DNA from: Chinchilla lanigera
Taxonomy: Eukaryota > Chordata > Mammalia > Rodentia > Chinchillidae
Assembly: GCF_000276665.1 (NCBI RefSeq)
Contig: NW_004955438.1
Coordinates: forward strand, 7,776,594-7,840,593
Direction of reading: 5' to 3'
DNA length: 64,000 nucleotides
Shown here: positions 57,297 to 64,000 of the stretch, one piece after another
How positions within the stretch are numbered: the stretch's first letter is position 1
Layout of the letters: each line of letters starts with the position of its first letter
Translations under genes and position numbers: made by a program
Notes under the pieces: generated by a model
What the model saw: only the letters and a program-made list of their open reading frames with translations
Databases searched by the model: none
Told to the model about the DNA's origin: nothing

Positions 57297-59270
57297 TAGA
57301 GAGTTGGGCTATAGAGTAATGCTTTGATTTATGAGCACCTCTATTTATGCACAGTTTGGGTCAGGCACAGAAGTGTTTGGCAAAGATTTCCTCCACTTAC
57401 AAACTCTGCACCAAGTTAAGAACATGATGTAGGCCATCGTCCTCACTCTAACAGTGGTCATAGCTTCCTCTAGTCTACATTGTGGTTGCAGATGGGCCTG
57501 TGCACACTTACTATGAAGTTATTCTGCGTGCTTTTGCACATATAGTATTGTCCAGTAATAATCAATCCAGCATTGCTCAAAAAATGGATAGAGCAAGCAC
57601 AGTGCTGAAAAGAAAATTAAGAGTGATAATAAAGGCAGCAAGAATCTGCAGAGCAATTTTGAAGCTAACAAGAAAGTATAGAACAAGGATGCTAAGAAGA
57701 AGGTTTTGAAGAAATAACCATTGAATTGAAGAAGGAAATTGGAGGAAAGCATGAGCCTTGTATTCATGTAATTGATCCGGCCTTGGAGAACAAGTTGGGG
57801 AAGTAAAAAGTCTCTACTATTTTGAAGAATAAAGAAACAGTCAAAGGAGATGATATGGAAAAAGTAGTAAAACTGTTAAACAAGCAAAGGACACAAGTAC
57901 TAGAAGATGTAGAAAAACTTTTTTAGTGTGGTTGCCTGAGAAATAGCTAGCAAGTGATAGTATTGGTGAAGCTATGATCTGTGAAATAGCCAGGAAACTG
58001 CACAGTGATTTACTACAAGAAAATCCCTCTACAAATGCAACAAATGGTGACTTGAAATCCAGTAGAGGGTGGTTTGATAAATTCCACAAAGGAAGTGGCA
58101 TCTACAGTGTGATAAGACATGGTGAGCCTTCCAATTCTGACAAGCCTGCTGCATGACCTGAGAGAATTTGAGGGATTGAGAAGGCAGAAAGATGTGTCAC
58201 TAAAGTGTTCCACTGTGATAAAACTGTTCTGGAAGAAGATGCTGAACAGAACCTATACCACACAGGAGGAAAACACACTCACAGCACACAAGTTCCTGAA
58301 GGACAGACTGTTCCTTTCAGTGTGTGGAAACACAATGGTGATCTAAAGATTAAGCCACTAGAGTTGTACCATTTCCAGACCGTGCATATATTCAAAGAAC
58401 AGAATGTGCACAAGGCCAGACTGCCTGTCATGTGGAAGGCCATTGCAAAATTTGAGTCATGAGGCAATTGTTTGTGCAATGGCTGCAAGGGATGTCCACA
58501 GTCTCTGTTAAGAAATATCTTTCTGACAGCTGACTGCCTGAAAAATGCCTTCTTCTGATGGACAGTTCCCCAGCACACCTTCCACCCTTGGTGGATGATA
58601 TCAACACCCAGTATGACTTCATAAAGGTCAAGTCGCTACCCCCAACACTTCTTCTTCAGCACATGGATCAGCAAGTGATATATGAGTTCAAGAAGCTGTA
58701 CACAAAGGCACTCTTCACCAGGTGTTTTAATGTCACTGAAGTGATGTCCTTGATACTGAAAGAGTTCTGCAAGAAACATTTCAGTGTCCTCCACTGCTCA
58801 TTGACAAAGTTTGGAAAGATGTCACATAACTGATCTCAAACTCAACCTAGAGTAAACTGTGGCTAAAACTTGTCACTGAATGTGACTCTGAAGGGCCTGA
58901 TGCACAGGTACTAGAGGAGACTGTGTCCATGCCAGGAATTTGGGTCTGAACTTACATGGGGCCCACACAAAGGAGCTTGTTGAGGACCACAATGAGGGGC
59001 TGAAGATGGAAGAACTTGCTGAACTCCAGAGTGAGCAGCAGAAGGCACTTGTGAGGAAGAGGATGACATGGCGGAGTTTAGCGGTGGTGTACTAAAATCC
59101 ATTATTGAAGAATGGAATGAGTGCCTGGATTTCATCCAGAAGCACCACCGCAACATAACTGTACTTAATATTGGTAATAATAATAAATGTTATTGGTTTA
59201 TATATATAACAGACTGTGTTGGATCTCCTAAGAGTAGATTAGTTCCTTCAAATGTAGGTTGTTATAAATG
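57297..59270 (+). mobile_element. Tigger-like DNA transposon (Tc1/mariner superfamily, pogo group)
   Basis: The 5' flank of the transposase remnant (57297-57430: CTATAGAGTAATGCTTTGATTTATGAGCACC and following, as landmarks) resembles a Tigger 5' end, and the 3' flank 59170-59270 contains TAGATTAGTTCC and GTTATAAATGAG. Inside lies a decayed transposase (57584-59157). Terminal inverted repeats are too diverged to pair by eye. This is an old eutherian element and nonfunctional. Confidence 0.7.
57584..59157 (+). pseudogene. Tigger transposase pseudogene (CENP-B/jerky-like)
   Basis: Homology runs through several broken frames: an N-terminal basic segment (from ATG 57584); a CENP-B-type helix-turn-helix with RGWFDKF (about 58064) and IRHGE; the DDE nuclease with FHCDKT (Asp codon 58217-58219), then KARLPVMWK (about 58410), the second Asp in LLMDSSPAH (58561-58563), QQVIYEFKKLYTKALF (about 58670), and a C-terminal WNECLDFIQKHH segment (about 59115). 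The normal protein is about 500-600 residues with a DNA-binding half and a DDE half. Stops near 57709, 57803, 57925, 58157, 58460 and 58833, plus frameshifts (for example around 58205-58340), make it dead. Nothing suggests domestication. Confidence 0.85.
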
Positions 59271-59439
59271 AGTAGTCTGGTCCTTCCCCATTCTCTTGTT
59301 TTCCATCTTGTTTCTCTCCCTCCACTTTTTGTTTGTTTTGGTTTAGATTCAGGGCAGAAGTTTTCAAAAATTTGAAAGAAAAATAGTACGTGAATTTGTT
59401 CAATTAAAAAACACTTTATATCTTCCTTTTTACATATTT
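59271..59439. other. unique non-coding DNA
   Basis: No recognised feature. Confidence 0.5.
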
Positions 59440-59605
59440 CCCAGCCATATTATGCCATCTGTCATAAGGTTTTCACCAGAGCCTCTCAAACGCAGATATC
59501 ACACTCTAGAGCCTCCATGAGTGTGAGCAAAATAAACCACTCTTTTCCACAGAGTCTCAGCCTCAGGTATTTGTTATAGCAATGCTCATTAAATTAAGGC
59601 ATGGG
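59440..59605 (+). mobile_element. MaLR-type LTR 3' portion, sense
   Basis: CCAGCCATATTATGCCATCTG, CTAGAGCCTCCATGAGTGTGAGC, AAAATAAACCACTCTTTTCC, CAGCCTCAGGTATTTGTTATAGCAATGC (split) and TAAATTAAGGCATGG. This is the polyadenylation-signal half of a MaLR LTR. Confidence 0.7.
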
Positions 59606-62195
59606 TTGAGTCCCTTTAGTATCTGAAAAGGTATGAAATTTTCTGAATGATTTGTATTCTGTTTTACTGTTTCTAACTCTTTCATATTTAAATTTTTGTT
59701 TCAGTATTAGCTCCATTTTTGATAGTCAAACTTAAAAATATGAAATAAAATCATATGCTGGTTAAAAATATAGACTCAAATACAGTGTATGCTTGGGTGA
59801 TTGACACCCAGTGACATCTACAGAAGAAATGTGGTGTTTTGGGGTCACAATTAGAGAAAATTGTGAGAAAATTAGAGAAATTAATTGATATTGATAATTA
59901 TAGAAAAATAATTGATATTATTGATGATCCTACTGGACCTAAATGAAAGAACTCCCACACTTCACTCACATTTTTAAAAAATGATGGTTACTAGCCTTTA
60001 ATGATTTATGAAACATAAAACACTATAAATAACATTAATTACCAATCAAATAAGGGATAAAGAAAATGAAAACACTTTTATTCTTATTATGAATATCACA
60101 TTAGGTAAATTTTTCAGCAAGAAATCATTTGACATTTAAGAAATTATAAATTTTAGGTTTAAATTTTTCATTTTCTGGGAGTTTTCTTAAAGGTTACCAT
60201 TTGTGTAATACTTAAAGATTTTATGTTGCTCTTGGATGTTATTGCATATAGTTTATATATTTTTTAAATTCTGTGAGTGGGTCTATAACCACACTGAATA
60301 TATTCAGTATGCTATCCACATTTTCAGAAAAGAAAACTGATATCTTGAGATATTGACCTGTTTGTTTGGGCGATATGAATACTACGTGTAGTTTGGCAAA
60401 TAGGAAAAATGCTTTTGTTACTAGCATCCTTCATTTCTGAATGTATAGAGGGAAGGGTCTGGCTAGACAATATTGACCATCAAAATGTGGTCTCTTTGTC
60501 CATTTTCTCATATTCTGTAGCAGCTGCCATCTACTTAAGAAATGTTCTCAGTAGACCAACACTATGTATGTCATATCTATGTGCTTTAGTACAACAAAAC
60601 ATACTTTAGAATTCACTCATGTAGGGCAATATATGAATTGTTTCTGCCCTCAAGCAGTTTTCAGTCTAGGAGGGGAGAGAAAGGTTATTCAAAACATAGA
60701 AAAATGCAATCTGGTAATTAGAAAGTGAAAGAAAGTCCATACGCTCTGTGAATCAGATGAAGAGGGTAGAAGCACCAAATAAGGAAGAGAAGTTTTTATC
60801 AAAGGACAATGCATCACAAAAGTAGAAAAACATAAACTTGAAATGAGAAAAGTATGTGTACAGGCTGAGAAAATAGGATGACGAAAAATCATGGTAATAA
60901 GGTTGCCTGAAGCTACCTTTAATGAACCATAGACTAGACGGAGGCACGCTGGTGAGCAACACTGGAGTCACCAGTTAAGGTGTGGTTGGTGCTGAATATT
61001 AGGGTATGATTCCGCTAAAGGGAACATGGGGAGGCTTGGGTTTCTTTATGCATTTTTATGAGAAATGAAGTAATCACATAAATCTGTTAAAACAAGAAAT
61101 GAAGCTCTCTGAACTTCTGGATGACGTGGAGATGAAGAGCAGGTTAGCTAATTATTGGTGACTATAAAAATATGGACCGAACGTACCCTATCCACACTAG
61201 GAACAGGAAAGTTGAAATCAAGATGGATTTCCTAATGCTGCCAAGAACAAGTGAAGCCCATTTGGGGACTGACTAGGCATCAGGAGACATGAGACAGAGT
61301 CCCACGATTTTTCTTATCGGGTTGATTAGAATAATGCTGCTACCTTTTAAAGGAACGTATGAAAATATAAACTGAAACAGAAAATGACAGATTCCACTTT
61401 TAAGCTATCTGAGAAAAGTAAGTCACTCAAAAATAGAATGTGTTTAAATGTGTCAAGCTTGTTTCAAAATTATCAATAATGATTTTCCTTAAAATGGGCA
61501 TATTCCAATTAGACTAGAGATGAAACTCTGAATTTTGAAGCAAGTCAAGAAAAAAGTATCATCCAATTGTGTTGTGACAGTGAGGTCTGATCATGTTAAT
61601 TGATCTTTTCTTACCATACTCAATGTAACACATCACGTATCTAATGAAGGGTGAGTTTGCTTTCCAAAGGATAAATAAGTATTTTTTACATTCTATTGCA
61701 TTCCTATTTCAGAGTTAAAGAATAAAGTGTACATAATTTTTTTACCAATTTATCAAGTAGAGCTTATCACAACATGGCATTTGTGATTCACGCCATGGGC
61801 CCATTTTATAGGTGAAAAATTTTTATATTGAAGTTCTGCTGCTGCCCGGAATGTGTTCTTTAGTGAAGACTAAATAGAAAGGCATTATGCCAAATTTCAC
61901 AGCAATCCAAATCATATTTGGACTAACCTTTAAGGATGAAATTGATTTTCTGTAGCAAAGTTTTGCCACCACTGAGAATAGTCAAAAGAAAACATTATAA
62001 GTTATTCTAAAGAGAAATTCCTGAGCTGTTAACTGTGATGACAACTTGATTGGGATAAGTTTAGAGCATCCCAGAAGTGACTACTTTGAAGTATCCAATA
62101 TTCCCTGAATCTACTATTTCTTCTCACTTTGGCAAAAATTTAATTTTATGATTTTTAAAAATATATATGCATATAAAGACAGTCCTTTTTCTGTA
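59606..62195. other. unassigned non-coding DNA, 2.6 kb
   Basis: No gene. 59850-59930 has several local copies of ATTGATATT / AATTGATA. 60640-60720 (CCCTCAAGCAGTTTTCAGTCTAGGAGGGGAG, split) resembles an ancient mammalian interspersed repeat, but I cannot name it. Overlapping minus frames 60689-60971 are chance. Confidence 0.4.
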
Positions 62196-62219
62196 CACAC
62201 ACACACAAACACACACATG
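62196..62219 (+). repeat. short (CA)n run
   Basis: TACACACACACACAAACACACAC, interrupted once. Confidence 0.9.
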
Positions 62220-62373
62220 CAAACTCCTAAAAATACATAACTCTATTGGATACCTGACACATCATACTACTTTTAAAATATTTTCAGAGTAGCAAACTAA
62301 AATTAATCTTTTCTAGTATTCTTTCTACACAATTTTTATGTAGTTCAAACTCTATATTTCTTACATTTACTCT

Positions 62374-62513
62374 TTTTTATTTATTTGTATTTTGAGACAG
62401 GGTCTCACTATATAGTTCAGGATGGCTTTGAACTTACTATGTAGCCCAGACTGGCCTTGAATTCACAGCAGTCCTTCAGGATAACAGGCATGCGCCATGA
62501 CACCCAGCTCATT
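62374..62513 (-). mobile_element. B1-type SINE, antisense
   Basis: TTTTGAGACAGGGTCTCAC, the doubled CAGGATGGCTTTGAACTTAC / CAGACTGGCCTTGAATTCAC section, AGGATAACAGGCATGCGCC, CACCCAGCTC. Perfect 10-base duplication CATTTACTCT at 62364-62373 and 62514-62523. About 140 bases, slightly shortened near the CTCAGCCTCC block. Confidence 0.93.
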
Positions 62514-62523
62514 CATTTACTCT

Positions 62524-62895
62524 GAAACCCACTGTTAACGCATCCTAGGAGAGACATTTCCTGTACAAAGGACATCTGGGTGTCTCTCTGGTCTTTTCTT
62601 TTTCCAACACAAAATAACAATCTTATCAATTAAAGACAAAATTATTTTCTAAGATTTAAAGTCATTGAAGGCTGAGGAAAAATACTTAAATGAGCTCCAT
62701 GAGGCAGGAAAATAAGAAAACAAATGTGATCGTCTCTCAAACCTAGGGAGTCAGTTAGCTCTGTACCTTCGATCATCTGAGGAAGACAGTAAGGCAAGGA
62801 GGAAGACAGGCAGCAGAGCACTTTATTCAGGGTTGATTTTACAAGTTGGAGCCAGAGACAAGTGAGATGCAAAATGAAATTTTCTTCTTGTGCAA
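62524..62895. other. unique non-coding DNA
   Basis: No recognised feature. The minus 119-codon frame (62642-63001) crosses the GT run and has no domain. Confidence 0.5.
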
Positions 62896-62905
62896 GCGAG
62901 CACTC

Positions 62906-62927
62906 GTGTGTGTGTGTATGTGTGTAG
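62906..62927 (+). repeat. short (GT)n run
   Basis: CGTGTGTGTGTGTATGTGTGT, interrupted. Confidence 0.9.
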
Positions 62928-63045
62928 CCACCTACTTGCAAAGAACATAGCTTGCACTTATAATTTCTACAACACATAAAAACACTGATATTTTGACACA
63001 TCTGCTTAAATGTCCACCTAGACAGAACTCTAGCATTTTCTCTTC

Positions 63046-63142
63046 ATTCTTTTTATTTTTATTATTTTTTGACAGACCAGGGATAAAGTCCAGAGCCTTG
63101 TACATGTGACACAAGTTCTCTACCCACAGTACAAGCATTTCC
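63046..63142 (-). mobile_element. old ID/B4-like SINE, antisense
   Basis: TTTTTATTTTTATTATTTTTTG tail, GACCAGGGATAAAGTCCAGAGCC, CTTGTACATGTGACACAAG, CTCTACCCACAGTACAAGC. Strongly diverged reversed tRNA-like body. Confidence 0.65.
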
Positions 63143-63624
63143 TTTTTAAAACCCCCTTGCTGTGACAGCTTATAATTCACACCATCTTGACAAAGGCACA
63201 GAATGGCCAGTTATCTGGTTAGATGTTATTTCCAGGAGCGGCTGTAGGAGTGTGTTCTGCGTGCGATCAGCATATGCGTTGCTGGGCTCAGTAAAGAAGA
63301 CTGCTGTCTTAGAGAGACTGGGAGTCCTCCACTGCACTTGTGGAGCTAAACTGAGCAATAAGGCAGACACAGCTTGAGTTTATTCTCCACACAAGGGCTT
63401 GAGCTGGGATATTAGCTCCTACTCTTGATGCTTCTGATTTTCAGCACTTCCAGTCTCAGAATGAAGTCTATACCAGTGTGTCCTACACATCACCCTTTGA
63501 AGCCTATCACATTATTTAGACACACACAGGTGAGTCCAACCTGTAGACACTGGATCTTCAAACTACTAGCCTCCATTATGGTGTAATACAATTCCTAATA
63601 ATGAATTTCACTCTAGATAATTAT
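63143..63624. other. unique non-coding DNA
   Basis: No recognised feature. Overlapping frames on both strands at 63162-63377 are chance. Confidence 0.5.
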
Positions 63625-63662
63625 ATGTACTATATATACATATATATATATACATATATTTC
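63625..63662 (+). repeat. TA-rich repeat
   Basis: TATGTACTATATATACATATATATATATACATATAT, imperfect alternating TA/CA. Confidence 0.9.
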
Positions 63663-64000
63663 TATTACTTAATAATTTCACTACTACATTTGTGTAGAGA
63701 CAATCTTAAGAAATATTATTGCAAGTCAAAGCTTTTCAATTATAAAATACATGGGGATTATGTATAGATCATGCTAAAATGCAAACTTTGATCCATTAGA
63801 TCTGGGGGATTCTGAGAATTGCTTTTGTGACCTGCTCCTGTGGATGTTGAAGCTGCTGGCATGAGGGCCACACTCTAAGTACCAGTGCTCTTGGGGACTC
63901 AAAGTTGAGTTGCTGTTCTTAGGGAATAGCCTCACTGATCACAGCCAGGAAAGAGCCAGGGGTTCAAAGGATGAGAGAATGAGGAGTGAGGAGGCTATTT
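63663..64000. other. unassigned DNA to window end
   Basis: From about 63780 the sequence is more G+C-rich; no repeat or exon recognised. Confidence 0.45.

Noticed and set aside
57482..59271. Domesticated Tigger gene (TIGD/JRK-like)
   Set aside because: At least six stops and frameshifts through both the DNA-binding and DDE parts; no intact frame longer than about 91 codons.

Overview
The window looks like mammalian, almost certainly rodent, nuclear DNA. It is AT-rich and intron- or desert-like. It carries 7SL-derived B1-type SINEs with the internal quasi-duplication, tRNA-derived ID-type SINEs, B4-like SINEs, L1 fragments, MaLR-type LTRs, and old eutherian repeats (MIR, MER20, MER5A and a Tigger DNA transposon). 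The ID-type copies end in an unusual GGTACCGGAG followed by an A tail. That tail makes me favour a beaver/kangaroo-rat relative (Castorimorpha) over mouse, rat or squirrel, but this is recollection and was not tested. I found no functional protein-coding gene, splice-supported exon or conventional RNA gene. Every long open frame is either in a simple repeat, in a broken transposon, or has no recognisable protein character.

Layout. 0-5 kb: one B1 SINE, an old sense L1 fragment, and two copies of a short A-tailed element I cannot name. 5-8 kb: GAGACA, TATC and GA microsatellites. 8-16 kb: a MaLR LTR, a separate ERV-like LTR near 14 kb, and a MIR. 16-20 kb: an antisense L1 interrupted by an ID SINE, then about 1 kb of dense unique sequence that may be a conserved non-coding element, then a MER20. 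20-31 kb: mostly unique AT-rich DNA with MIRs, an ATTT repeat, and another candidate conserved element near 23.6 kb. 31.2-31.7 kb: a 500-base polypyrimidine tract. 36-38 kb: a GT repeat and an antisense L1M with a nested ID SINE. 38.5-51 kb: a cluster of LTR-type elements, including two MaLR pieces whose internal regions face each other, and an unidentified 0.9 kb repeat-like segment with an internal 177-base duplication. 51.7-53.2 kb: an L1 with an inverted 5' part, the classic twin-priming structure. 54-56 kb: a dense SINE cluster, including two adjacent young ID copies. 57.3-59.3 kb: a decayed Tigger (pogo/jerky-type) transposon with a broken transposase pseudogene. 59.4-64 kb: an LTR end, a B1 and small microsatellites.

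No genes work together here. Plausible biological content is limited to possible distal regulatory elements (unique homeodomain-motif-rich blocks and MER20) and to the record of retrotransposition. I did not find a new biological system. The items most worth checking are the 0.9 kb unidentified repeat with an open frame, the candidate conserved blocks, and the unnamed A-tailed element. All repeat names come from remembered consensus sequences; a RepeatMasker run would be decisive.
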